A DNA stretch of 64,000 nucleotides from Edaphobacter aggregans DSM 19364 (GCF_000745965.1 NZ_JQKI01000002.1:247768-311767), one strand, 5' to 3'. Positions 46,821-55,841 are shown, counted from the stretch's first letter. Notes: generated by a model not told the origin, from the letters alone. A program made the numbers and translations.

Positions 46821-48494
46821 TTATTCATAGAGGCTATCCGGGTCGTCGGGATGCTTCTGGTCCCACAATGGGCGTCGGCTCGCGACCACTGGAATGGAAG
46901 CAAAGTTATATGCAGGCGGAGGCGAACTTATCGACCATTCGAGTGTCCATGCGTCCCAGGGATCATTGCCCGCCTTATCGCCCTTGAAGTAGGAAATAAT
47001 CATGTTAGCCACAAATACCAGGACGGCGATGGCTTGAATGAAGGCGCCGATCGTGATGAGCAGATTCAAAGTATCCCAACCGCGGTCAGGTTCGTAGGTG
47101 TAGATTCGGCGGGGCATGCCCAGGATCCCGGGAATGTGCATCACATCGAAGGTCAGATGGAAGCCGATCAGGAAAAGCCAGAAATGCCATTTGCCCAGGC
47201 GCTCGCTCAACATTCGGCCGGTCACTTTCGGGTACCAGTAATAGAACGCGGCAAAGAGGGCAAACAGGATTCCGCCGACGATCACATAATGGAAATGAGC
47301 CACAACAAAATACGAGAGGCCAAGCTGCCAATCGAAGGGCGCTGCGGAAAGCATGATACCGGTGAGACCGGCAAGCAGGAATTGAAATAGAAATGCTATG
47401 GAGAACAGCATCGGCACTTTGAATCGAATCCTCCCGCCCCACATCGTGCCAACCCAATTGAAGATTTTAATTCCGGTGGGAACGCCGACTGCCATTGTAG
47501 TGATGGTGAAGAAACTGTTCGCGTAAGAGTTCATCCCGATAGTAAACATGTGGTGCGCCCACACGCTCATGCTCACGAAGGCGATACAGACCGTGGCCGC
47601 GACCATGACCGGATATCCGAAGATCGGTTTGCGGGAAAACACCGGGATGATTTCAGACATGAAGGCAAAGCAGGGAAGAATCAGGATATAAACCTCTGGA
47701 TGTCCGAAGATCCAGAAGAAGTGCATCCACAGCACGGCTGACCCACCAGCCTGCGCATCGAAGAAATGCCCTCCTAAATATCGATCGATGAGCAACATGA
47801 TCTGCGCCGCGGATAGGGGGGTGATCGTGATCAGGATCATTCCCGCCATTATGAAGTTGATCCAAACCAGTAAGGGCATGCGGCTCAGCTTCATTCCGGG
47901 GCAGCGCATGCACAGAACGGTCGCGATGATATTGATTCCGGTTCCAATGGTTCCGAATCCGGAGACCAGGAGTGACAGCGTCCAATAATCGGAGCTGTGA
48001 CCTGGCGAAAAGGCCCGCGCCGTCAGAGGTGCGTAGGCCCACCATCCCACGTCCGGTGCATTGCCAGCCCCGTAGAGCCCGCTTCCGCCCACAAAGCTGA
48101 AGTAGAGAAGAACTCCACCGAACGCTGACAGCCAGAAGCTGAAGGCATTCAGCCGCGGAAACGCCATGTCCCGAGCACCGATCATTATCGGCACAAGATA
48201 GTTCGCAAACCCAAACAGGATTGGCATAGCCACGAAGAAAATCATGGTCGTGCCGTGCATCGTGAACATGCGATTGAAGACTTCGGGTGAAACAAAGTCG
48301 TTATGCGAATGAATGAGCTGGATGCGAAGGATAAGGGCCTCTATCCCACCAACCACAAGGAAAAAAAGGGCATAGACGATATAGAGAATGCCCAATCGCT
48401 TGTGATCGACCGTAGTCAACCACTCGTGAAGGCTGTCCACCCATGGCTTCTCTTCAACCTGCACGCCGGGAATCGTGATGACACTCGATGACAT
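46821..48494 (-). CDS. ctaD: Cytochrome c oxidase subunit I, A1-type
   Basis: Catalytic subunit of 557 residues with twelve helices carrying low-spin heme and the heme-CuB centre. Visible: RMFTMHGTTMIFF (heme ligand His), FWIFGHPEVYILILP with the CuB His, the E-channel glutamate and cross-linked Tyr, SVWAHHMFTIGM (two CuB His), VPTGIKIFNW with the K-channel Lys, and YFVVAHFHYVIVGG (both hemes). The GHPEVY sequence assigns it to the A1 type. The gene directly follows ctaC on the minus strand. Confidence 0.98.
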   Translation of the reverse strand: MSSSVITIPGVQVEEKPWVDSLHEWLTTVDHKRLGILYIVYALFFLVVGGIEALILRIQLIHSHNDFVSPEVFNRMFTMHGTTMIFFVAMPILFGFANYLVPIMIGARDMAFPRLNAFSFWLSAFGGVLLYFSFVGGSGLYGAGNAPDVGWWAYAPLTARAFSPGHSSDYWTLSLLVSGFGTIGTGINIIATVLCMRCPGMKLSRMPLLVWINFIMAGMILITITPLSAAQIMLLIDRYLGGHFFDAQAGGSAVLWMHFFWIFGHPEVYILILPCFAFMSEIIPVFSRKPIFGYPVMVAATVCIAFVSMSVWAHHMFTIGMNSYANSFFTITTMAVGVPTGIKIFNWVGTMWGGRIRFKVPMLFSIAFLFQFLLAGLTGIMLSAAPFDWQLGLSYFVVAHFHYVIVGGILFALFAAFYYWYPKVTGRMLSERLGKWHFWLFLIGFHLTFDVMHIPGILGMPRRIYTYEPDRGWDTLNLLITIGAFIQAIAVLVFVANMIISYFKGDKAGNDPWDAWTLEWSISSPPPAYNFASIPVVASRRPLWDQKHPDDPDSLYE

Positions 48495-48513
48495 AGTCGG
48501 TCTTCAAATTTCT

Positions 48514-49569
48514 CTAGCGCAGCGTCTTCATGTAACTGACGACTGCGTTCAGGTCGGCATCGTTTAACTTCATGGCCGGCATCAGCGAGCCGGGCTTGAT
48601 CGCGTCCGGGTTTTGAATCCAGAGGCGGAGGTTATCTGGTGTGTTTTGGGCTGCACCAGAGGCGATGGTGGTACGACTCATCAGGTGCGTCAGGTCCGGA
48701 CCAAATCGTCCATTTGCAGACGTTCCGTTCACGCTGTGGCAGTTAATACACGCCGTGTTTTCAAAGACACGCCTTCCCACGGCGACCTGGTCGTCCTGAA
48801 ATGCGTGTTGTTGCTGGCCCCGCACCCACGCGGCAAACTCTTCAGGACTATCCACCGAGACACGCAACAGCATCTTTGCATGCTGAACCCCGCAGTACTG
48901 TGCGCACTGTCCGAGAAAGATTCCTGTGCGCTGCGGGTCTATCCACATGGTGTTCGGATGATTGGGAATCAGGTCGGTCTTGCCTGCGAGTTCCGGCACC
49001 CAGAAACTGTGGTCCGTGTCGGCAGAAAGCAAGTTCAAGAACGTGGGACGCGGATTCCGGGGATCGCTTACGGGAACGTGCAGCTCGTTTGCTGTCACAA
49101 TGCCCTGCTTCGGGTAACGAAACTCCCACCAGTATTGGTGTCCAATGACGGTGACTTCTAATGCGCTTGCCGGTCTGGGAGCATCCTGAACCGCGTGGAT
49201 CACTCGGGCAGTTGCCAGGAATAAAACGACCACGATCAGAATCGGAATAATCGTCCAGGCCAGCTCAATCTGCGTGCTCCCGTAGACCTGTGGCGGTTCG
49301 TGGTCCCCATCCGCCGCACGTTCGCGGAACTTGACGACGCAGTAGGCAAGTAACCCAAATACGACAACAAAGATGATCCCGGTAATGACGAGGACAAATA
49401 TGGATAGGTCAAGGATGGTATGGGCAGGCGTTGATTTAGGAGCAAAGATGTTCGTGCCATTCTTGGGCTGGCCTGCGGCAAAAGAGGCAGTGAACAAGAA
49501 AGCAAGGAGCACACTCTGCCGTATGCCTTGGAACCTCGACGATTTTATCCGCCGCATCAACATTTTCAT
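48514..49569 (-). CDS. ctaC: Cytochrome c oxidase subunit II with fused cytochrome c (caa3)
   Basis: Subunit of 351 residues, the first gene of the respiratory operon. The signal peptide/first helix ends near FTASFAAGQ, followed by a second helix pair (ILDLSIFVLVITGIIFVVVFGLLAY). The CuA domain has GHQYWWEFRYP and GQCAQYCGVQHAKM, giving the C-x3-C-x3-H-x2-M set. A C-terminal cytochrome c domain carries NTACINCHSVNG and a Met ligand in PGSLMPAMKL, so the oxidase is of caa3 type. The exact N-terminus among three nearby Met codons is uncertain. Confidence 0.96.
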   Translation of the reverse strand: MKMLMRRIKSSRFQGIRQSVLLAFLFTASFAAGQPKNGTNIFAPKSTPAHTILDLSIFVLVITGIIFVVVFGLLAYCVVKFRERAADGDHEPPQVYGSTQIELAWTIIPILIVVVLFLATARVIHAVQDAPRPASALEVTVIGHQYWWEFRYPKQGIVTANELHVPVSDPRNPRPTFLNLLSADTDHSFWVPELAGKTDLIPNHPNTMWIDPQRTGIFLGQCAQYCGVQHAKMLLRVSVDSPEEFAAWVRGQQQHAFQDDQVAVGRRVFENTACINCHSVNGTSANGRFGPDLTHLMSRTTIASGAAQNTPDNLRLWIQNPDAIKPGSLMPAMKLNDADLNAVVSYMKTLR

Positions 49570-50670
49570 CTCCCGGTTCGACGTCGCATGTTCTAAACCG
49601 CGGCTTGCTTTGAAGCTATGTAACCTGATCGCTGCTTCGCGACAGAACTTTCACCTTGGATGATCTACGCTGAAATTGAATGCAAGCGCGCTGCCAAAAT
49701 GGACCTGTCGCATTTGTTTCGTTGCCTCCGATAAACCCAATGAACTCACTATCCGTTCCCAAGAGGTGCCGAGGCATCAACAGTCGATACAACTGACATC
49801 GCCCGCGTGTCGACACGTCGTGTCAAATATTGACCAACCGACGTCTGGGCGAGCCTGCGTGTCTCTAGAGACGGCGAAGCACTCGTCCGAACGCAAAGAA
49901 ATGAGCCAGTTAGCCGAACACTTGGAGACACATTTGTTCCGTTTTCGTTGGCACCCTGCTAAGCGCAAATTGGCTTCGATAGGAAAAGACATCGCACAGT
50001 GAGTTAGCGGACCTGCCTGTAGATGATTTGCCGGGAGTTCAGCGCGTTAGCGGTCTCTAGGTGTTGGTAATCCACTGGGGGAGAGGTTACATCTAAACCC
50101 GGCTTGTTTCCCGAGGGCTTCGGCTGCCCATTCCCTGACATGGGTACGTCATCAGTGCGGCTCGAGCGCATCCACCTCCAGCCAGATCAATGGATGCCCT
50201 ATCTCCTGAGTACGCGTCGGAGTTTTTGCGTTGCCTGCCTCGAAACGGATCGGCCTCAGTGAAGCAGATACCCCGTTTGTGTTTGGCGAGAGACGTTAAG
50301 GTGAGCAGAACGACCTGCTTCAATTTCGATCGCGACGGCAGGCGGGCTCAATCTGGAAACGTGACCTCCCGACTGGGCAAATCAGCAAGATCTGTATCCG
50401 ATTTGCTGCGCGAGATCAATTCATCCGGCTCAAGCCAGGCAGGAGCTCTTTGTTCCACGGAGGATGCCGATGACCTCTTCCTTCTGCTGCTCGACGACTC
50501 TTAGGTTGGTCTCCGCTCGACGGGTATGCGCCAATACATTCTAAAACGCCTGTAAATCAGCATCCCGGCTTAACACTTCCGCTATCTTCGCTCACCATCT
50601 GCTTTCCGCTCGTTTTGCCCACGGATTCTGAGCTTTTTTCGACGTGCTGTCACTTGCCCTAAACACCTTC
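49570..50670. other. Gene-free stretch upstream of the respiratory operon
   Basis: Only short frames without family features are found in this 1.1 kb. The part next to 49569 must contain the ctaC promoter. A cluster of palindromes lies at 49806-49834 (described separately). The rest looks like eroded DNA. Confidence 0.5.
49806..49834. promoter_or_regulatory. Cluster of overlapping palindromes upstream of ctaC
   Basis: Three perfect dyads overlap in 29 bp: CGTGTCGACACG (49806-49817), GACACG-T-CGTGTC (49812-49824) and GTCAA-ATA-TTGAC (49822-49834). They lie about 240-265 bp upstream of the ctaC start. They look like operator sites, but the regulator is unknown and the distance is large for direct promoter control. 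Confidence 0.4.
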
Positions 50671-50883
50671 TTACCGCCACGCAACTCCCCAGGCATGCAG
50701 AATGATGCGATCTTCAAGGCATAGTTCGTCGGGGAATAAGACCGCCCGATGTGCGTAACGAACATTAACGTTTTGCGTAATACACCAGGATTCGTGACGG
50801 ATGATCCCGTTGCAGTGAGAGCAGGCTGAGTCCGCGCTGTATTGATTGCTGTGGCGTACTGGCTGTGGGTTGCGTGTCGACAT
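50671..50883 (-). CDS. Small Cys-containing protein, unknown
   Basis: Protein of 70 residues. The ATG at 50883 has CAGGAG spaced 5 nt, the best start signal of the whole 4-kb region. The sequence SACSHCNGIIRHESWC has a C-x-x-C followed by H and C, which may bind zinc. The rest, including RAVLFPDELCLEDRIILHAWGVAW, looks like folded protein rather than noise. I have the impression of similar short acidobacterial proteins but cannot name a family. Confidence 0.5.
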   Translation of the reverse strand: MSTRNPQPVRHSNQYSADSACSHCNGIIRHESWCITQNVNVRYAHRAVLFPDELCLEDRIILHAWGVAWR

Positions 50884-51499
50884 GGTTACTCCTGCGGCTG
50901 TGGAAACAAACTGGATGAGCCGAGGGCGTTTCCTCTTGACCCAGTCGATCTCGGTCCTGACATTCTCATGAGCACTTTTAGAGCCAATGTGGGTGCCCTG
51001 CCTTGAGGTTTCCTGTAAGGGTTCTTTGGAAAACTGTTTATTTCGTTGTGGTCAGCCGATCCGTAACTCCAGACCACGATGAACCATGTCGAAATGTTGA
51101 CAAGTTGCCGAAACGGCGCGATTTGTGAGTGGAAAAGACGACAACCTAGTTTCTCCTCGATGGCTGAACTCTGCTTGCCTGGCTCGGACGCTGGCGCTAC
51201 CTAAAGGTAAACATTAGTGGCAGTGTGTGGCGGTTGAAAGCTGAAAGCGAGTTGTGAACTCGCGAGACTGTAGCTCGAATCGACCCGCACTTGACTACTT
51301 AGTCGATAGCCCGCCTCCAGTCGAACAGCAGACACGGAAGTGTCGATTGGACAGGTTCCTTCGAGGCCGTGCTGAGAAACTGTGCTCGCCTTATCAAATT
51401 GGCGGCAACACTTCGGAAGATGTCGAGATTAAGGGATTGGAAAGATTGCCATTTTCCGCCCACCGCGAGAATATTTCTAATATTTCTTTTAGAATCGAA
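50884..51499. other. Gene-free stretch before the tRNA fragment
   Basis: No convincing reading frame. The last bases contain AT-rich sequence with TAGAAT at 51490-51495, just before the tRNA fragment, which may be left from its promoter. Confidence 0.4.
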
Positions 51500-51536
51500 G
51501 CGGGAGTAGTTCAGTGGCAGAACGTCAGCTTTCCAA
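51500..51536 (+). tRNA. tRNA-Gly(UCC) 5' half (truncated at the anticodon loop)
   Basis: GCGGGAG (acceptor, 51500-51506), TA, a D arm GTTC...GAAC (51509-51512 and 51520-51523), then the anticodon stem TCAGC (51525-51529) and loop TTTCCAA with anticodon TCC at 51532-51534. The pairing partner GCTGA of the anticodon stem should come next but AATGG follows instead. So the fragment ends precisely at the 3' side of the anticodon loop and cannot make a tRNA. The T arm and 3' acceptor are absent nearby. Confidence 0.85.
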
Positions 51537-51832
51537 AATGGATAAGCTAATTATTTCAATAATTTACAAAGAACTTTAAATAGCCGAATCGAATCCTGAA
51601 GAGTCAAGAGCAATATTTATAATGGCGTCGAATGTGGTGTTTCCCCTTTATTCATGCGGGTTTCAGCGTCACACCATCTTGAACATCATTGCAAGTGCCT
51701 CGGATCGCCTTTATGAACCCCTGCGAGATCACATTCAGGGGGACACCGACATGAACGAACTGGGTGGTAGTTCGTGATATTGTCCCGACACTCGGAATCC
51801 GCTGCGTTCGGAACCTAACCCTTTTATAATGA
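51537..51832. other. Gene-free stretch after the tRNA fragment
   Basis: AT-rich at the left end (AATTATTTCAATAATTTAC around 51550), otherwise without recognisable genes. It lies between the tRNA fragment and the DUF1016 fragment. Confidence 0.4.
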
Positions 51833-52233
51833 GCATCTGTTGCCAACGACAATGGTGACTGGCTTGGCCAGCAGGCGCCCGACTTGAAAGGCATTTCGGC
51901 CTCTAACCTGTGGAGAATGAGGCAGTTCTACGAGACCTACGCGGAGCTGCCAAAACTCGCAACACTGTTGCGAGAATTGTCCTGGTCCAAGCACATGCTT
52001 GTCCTCTCTCATTGCAAATCGTTAGAGGAAAAGGAGTTCTATCTGCTAGCGGCGACTCGCGGTCGCTGGTCGCATCGGGAGTTAGAACGACAGATCAAGA
52101 AGTCAGCATTTGAACGAACGATGCTGTCGGAGTTAAAACTCGCAACAGCGTCGCAAGTTTTGCCGGAGACTGCGACCGGAGTGTTCAAAGATAGCTATCT
52201 TCTGGATTCCCTCGATTTGCCGAGGCACACAGC
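51833..52233 (+). pseudogene. DUF1016 / YhcG-type PDDEXK nuclease, internal fragment
   Basis: A frame after a stop at 51830-51832 reads GISASNLWRMRQFYETY, then LRELSWSKHMLVLSHC, EKEFYLLAATRGRWSHRELERQI, SAFERTML and FKDSYLLDSLDLP. This is the DUF1016 N-terminal domain in correct order. The first 40-50 residues of the family and the whole C-terminal nuclease domain are missing; homology stops near 52233, after which the same frame continues into unrelated sequence. No start codon with an SD is seen. It is a relic, perhaps of a mobile island; full-length members often sit with restriction or toxin systems. Confidence 0.8.
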
Positions 52234-53058
52234 GAAGCGGATATGGGTCCTCACTGGTGCACCAGTACTTATTCCCGTCCCTTCCCTCGCTCCACGGAGG
52301 GTGCCGCGATGCCCATTCATGCCGGGTTCGCCTACGCCGTGCAGATCCGCAAGAGGGTCCTGAACGACTCGATCCTGCTTGCGTACCACGCCGAACGGAT
52401 TAACCGGCGACTCTTCGTCCCGAGCTTGCCCGACGGACCACCCGATGTCGCCGAGATACGCGCAAGGCGAGAACGTCATGAAGCTCGACGACTTTCCCTA
52501 CCCGCTGACCGAGGTTGTCAATCGAAGAGAGGACCTGTGTAGCTATTGTTTCTTCGGCGGGCCGGGGTGGGAAGCGACCGTTTCTGTAGTGTCGCCTTCG
52601 ATCCCGATACTGACCGCGTGCTTGAACATGAACTCGCCCGCTGTTTCGATGTAGTCGACGTACCGCGAGCAGGAGTCGTCCGCCGGTAGCAGCCGACGGA
52701 GTCAATTCTTGCGCTCGACGAGCGCTAACCGACGTAGGTCCCGAACCTACTCGCCGCCGCTCGAGGTCAACTACGACGCAGATTAAATGCCATGCACGAG
52801 CAGGCGCTCATGGCGGGGTCACTACACCAAAAGTAAAAAAACGTACGTTTAGGTTTGTTGCGGAAACCTATCGCGTTTAGAAAGGCAATCGCAATACGTT
52901 TATGCAATGTGAAATACGGGGTTTTTCTGCAAGTGGAGCATCTTGCAATAACCTTCGTTTGCGCAACGAGCTAAAACCACGTGTTTGCCTCGGCTTCGCT
53001 GTAGTCTTGTGATTCGATCGCCATATCCGCTCAGGAAGGTCAGGAAGGAACCGAACCA
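52234..53058. other. Region of uncertain content, possible short ORF at 52312-52542
   Basis: An ATG frame at 52312-52542 gives 76 residues (beginning MPIHAGFAYAVQIRKRVL) that look protein-like at first and then become Arg-rich, as if shifted. No family recognised. An AAACGTACGTTT palindrome lies around 52837-52848. Base usage from 52260 to 52790 is markedly C/G-rich compared with flanking sequence, suggesting foreign origin. Confidence 0.35.
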
Positions 53059-53165
53059 ATGGCGAGCTACGACACTTTAGCAAATTCTACGACGCGATCA
53101 TGGGAGATCGAGCGGAGGCAACGGAGTGCCTTCGGGAATTCATTCGGAAAGAGTGTCCAGAGTGT
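53059..53165 (+). pseudogene. Class I SAM-methyltransferase gene relic (5' end, frameshifted)
   Basis: ATG at 53059 reads MASYDTLA, and one frame over the sequence continues KFYDAIMGDRAEATECLREFIRK (to about 53150). Joined, this is the usual N-terminus of a class I methyltransferase (Y-D-x-L-A-x-F-Y-D). One base is lost near 53082. The SAM-binding GxGxG motif and everything beyond are absent. Confidence 0.65.
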
Positions 53166-53602
53166 CGCTTTTCAGGATCAGTAGCGCAGATTTATCACGC
53201 TAAATGTCATATCGCGGGACTGAGCCTTTGAATATTGCAGCGATTGGCGCCGCTCAACTTCCCATGACCCAGCCATCGATTGTTTGTAGAATCGGACCCG
53301 AATTGGGAAAAGTTTCCCCGGAATCCGAATGCTTTTTGACCAAGATTGACGTGAGGCTGTCATTCAGGCGGACACCACCATCGTAAGTTTGCTAATCTCT
53401 GCCACCCGTAAAAGTACGACAAATAGCGTGATCAAAATGCGACAAATAATTAGATAAACGATAGTCTGAAAATCCGACGACGGCGACGGGGGTGTCGGCG
53501 GCCGTAGGTCCGGGTGGTGACGACGATGTTGATGATGACGCCGGCGTCGGCGACGATACAGCGCCGTGACATTCAACATTTGCGCTATCGGACGGAAATG
53601 CA
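53166..53602. other. Gene-free stretch with low-complexity GAC/GGC-rich sequence
   Basis: Contains a short direct repeat of CGACAAATA (53415 and 53442 regions) and a degenerate GAC/GGC-rich tract (about 53475-53570). The minus frame across it is Arg/His/Pro low complexity and not a gene. The last bases serve as the leader of the YwaF-type gene. Confidence 0.4.
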
Positions 53603-54292
53603 ATGCCAGTGAATTTTACGATCTTTAGTCCGATTCACCTTGCGATCCTGACCACTGTTCCGGCTCTTGCGGCAGCTCTCGTGGCTATTGAGCGGCGAGT
53701 CTCCTCAGGATGCAAGAGAATACGAATAGGGCTGGCTATGGTTCTTCTGTTGAATTCAATTGTCTGGTATGGATATTTGGCAGTGCGTGGGTTGCTTATC
53801 TTTCCGGCCAATCTCCCTTTAGAGCTTTGTGATGTCACTCTCTTGCTCATGATTCTCGCATTGCTCACTCACAGGACAACAATCTTCGACCTGGCTTATT
53901 ACGGCGCGTTGGCCGGAACGTCGATGGCGTTGATCACCCCTGATCTCTGGGAGCCCTTTCCATCTCTGGCGACAGTTCAGTTCTTTGTCACTCACGGCCT
54001 GGTCGTGACAAGTGCACTGTATCTGGTCTGGTCCGGACAAGCGCGGCCACGTCCAAGATCGATTTGGAGAGCCATGCTCGGTTTAAACCTCTTCGCCGCA
54101 ATTACGGGCGCGTTTAATTTCACCTTCAAGACAAACTACCTTTATCTTCGAGCTAAACCCGAGAATCCCTCTCTACTCGATTCTTTAGGACCTTGGCCCT
54201 GGTATATCGTTGCTTCAGAGGGAGTGGCGCTTGGCCTATTCATCCTTTTATACCTGCCGTTTTGGTGGCGAAATTCCAAACCTCGTCAGTGA
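53603..54292 (+). CDS. TIGR02206 (YwaF-like) membrane protein
   Basis: Integral membrane protein of 229 residues with six helices. FTIFSPIHLAIL at the N-terminus, LPLELCDVTLLLMILALL with the conserved E-L-C-D, and FNFTFKTNYLYLRAKPENPSLLDSLGPWPWYI (N-Y-x-x-L-x-x-K-P near the end) are the family signature. Function unknown. It converges with the hydrolase gene over about 90 bp. Confidence 0.92.
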   Translation: MPVNFTIFSPIHLAILTTVPALAAALVAIERRVSSGCKRIRIGLAMVLLLNSIVWYGYLAVRGLLIFPANLPLELCDVTLLLMILALLTHRTTIFDLAYYGALAGTSMALITPDLWEPFPSLATVQFFVTHGLVVTSALYLVWSGQARPRPRSIWRAMLGLNLFAAITGAFNFTFKTNYLYLRAKPENPSLLDSLGPWPWYIVASEGVALGLFILLYLPFWWRNSKPRQ

Positions 54293-54381
54293 CCGGAATC
54301 TCCAGGCTATCGCTTGCTGCTTGTAGCGACCCCCTTATTAAGGGGATCGCGGCACGGATGCTGAAGCTAAGCCCTGACCAC

Positions 54382-55236
54382 CTAAAGGCTGTTCAGGAAC
54401 TTCTGGAGAGCGGTGTGGTATTGAGTTGGGGCGATGAGGGAGGACTCTTCGTGGCAGTAGCCGTTGATTTGAAGAAAGTTTTTGGGAGGAAGGGCAGCGT
54501 CGTAGAGTTCCTGGCCGAATCGAAAGGGAATGACGGGATCCTGAACGCAGTGGACGATCAGAATGGGGACGTGAATTTCCTTTAGCCAGGCTTGAGTATC
54601 GAACTGCCCGTGTGTGAGAAGGCTAACGCCCGGTAGAAACCAGAAAACTCTGCGGGCAACTCGAGAAGCGGATGGAAACGGGGCCTCAAGAACTACGCCT
54701 CCGACCTGGTGGCCTGCTGCCAAGTGGGTGGCGACGGCGGAGCCGAGGGATTGGCCGAAAGAAATGATCGCTTTGTGGTCGATACGTTTCGTGTTCACGA
54801 GGTATTCGTAGGCCGCTTCGGCATCGCGGTAGATGCCAGCTTCGTCCGGTTTTCCTTCGCTGTGGCCGTAACCCCGGTATTCCAGGGCTAAGATATTTGC
54901 GGGTGCGCTGCGGAGAAATTCGTAGGTAAGTGCTCGGTTGGCAATGTTTGAGGCGTTGCCGTGAAACGCGAGAAAAGTGAATTTCGCACTGTCATGGGGA
55001 ATCCACCACGCGTGTAGCCTGACGCCATCGGAGGCTGTGAGCCAAACGTCTTGAACAGGCAGAGCCCGAGGATGCCAGTCGCCGTCGAGGCGATCAGGAT
55101 AGTTCGGGAAGAAGATCAAGCGCGGTTCGAAAATGCGGACAAGCACCAAGACCAACACGTAGGCGACGAAAATTGCGAGAAAGAGGTTCAAGAGACGACT
55201 TTGAAAGCGTTTTTTCGAGGCATTTGGAGCTTCCAT
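54382..55236 (-). CDS. Alpha/beta hydrolase (serine hydrolase, BEM46-like), membrane-anchored
   Basis: Protein of 284 residues. An N-terminal helix (LLNLFLAIFVAYVLVLVLVRI) anchors it. The fold shows FLAFHGNASNIANR (oxyanion HG), LEYRGYGHSEGKP, GQSLGSAVA with nucleophile Ser, Asp in VQDPVIPFR and His in GYCHEES. The WIPHD segment before the HG is common in the BEM46/YfhR group. Substrate unknown. Confidence 0.93.
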   Translation of the reverse strand: MEAPNASKKRFQSRLLNLFLAIFVAYVLVLVLVRIFEPRLIFFPNYPDRLDGDWHPRALPVQDVWLTASDGVRLHAWWIPHDSAKFTFLAFHGNASNIANRALTYEFLRSAPANILALEYRGYGHSEGKPDEAGIYRDAEAAYEYLVNTKRIDHKAIISFGQSLGSAVATHLAAGHQVGGVVLEAPFPSASRVARRVFWFLPGVSLLTHGQFDTQAWLKEIHVPILIVHCVQDPVIPFRFGQELYDAALPPKNFLQINGYCHEESSLIAPTQYHTALQKFLNSL

Positions 55237-55351
55237 CGCGTAACGCGAGAATAGTCGAGCGACGGCGCGAAAGTAAATGTGTGAGTTGAGGGAAGGTTAG
55301 ATGGCAGCTCTCTCTTCGATCTCGGGCCGGTAAAGCGGCATACCTGCACCG

Positions 55352-55790
55352 TGCCAGAACAGTCTTGCCCTCGCACTGTGCGAAATTGGAAGAATCGAAC
55401 GAACCCTATTCATGCTGGCGTGGCTCGAAGATTCGGCGCTGCGACGGCGCGTCACCGCCGGTCTGAACAAGGGAGAAGGCCGCAACTCGCTGGCACGAGC
55501 GGTGTTCTTCAACCGCCTCGGCGAAATCCGTGACCGTTCTTTCGAAAACCAGCGCCACAGGGGCGGTGGGTTGAACCTGCTGGTTGCTGCGATCACGCTA
55601 TGAAACGCGGTCTACCTCGAAGGGGCTGCAGAACTGCTGGCGAGATCAAGTGTGTTTGATCCGGCCTTGCTTGGGCACGTCTCTCCGCTCGGCTGGGAGC
55701 ACGTCAACCTCACTGGCGATTACACATGGCACTCAAATAAGGGTGGCTAAAGGTGGGTTCCGACCCCCCCCCGAATACCCAGAAACGGCT
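55352..55790 (+). pseudogene. Tn3-family transposase C-terminal relic
   Basis: Reads [24 protein letters not shown], then [54 protein letters not shown], stop, NAVYLEGAAELL and HVSPLGWEHVNLTGDYTW. This is the end of the DDE_Tnp_Tn3 domain. The TGA at the stop (55601-55603) replaces the Trp that normally stands between L and N. The last residues are shifted and end in a nine-C run (55764-55772). Upstream of 55352 no Tn3 homology is seen. Non-functional. Confidence 0.9.
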
Positions 55791-55802
55791 TTTTCGGCGC
55801 GC

Positions 55803-55841
55803 CTTAGCGTACATAAAATTTCCGTTTCGTGAGGTGTCCCC
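55803..55841 (+). repeat. Tn3-family terminal inverted repeat (right end)
   Basis: A 39-bp sequence starting CTTAGCGTAC and ending GAGGTGTCCCC. On the other strand it starts GGGG and ends TACGCTAAG, with ACGGAAA in the middle, as in the 38-bp repeats of the Tn21/Tn501 branch. It lies about 60 bp beyond the transposase relic, where the end of the element is expected. The matching left end was not found. Confidence 0.85.

Noticed and set aside
50093..50504. Frames of 76 and 104 codons on both strands
   Set aside because: No SD, no motif, atypical composition; considered noise in decayed DNA.
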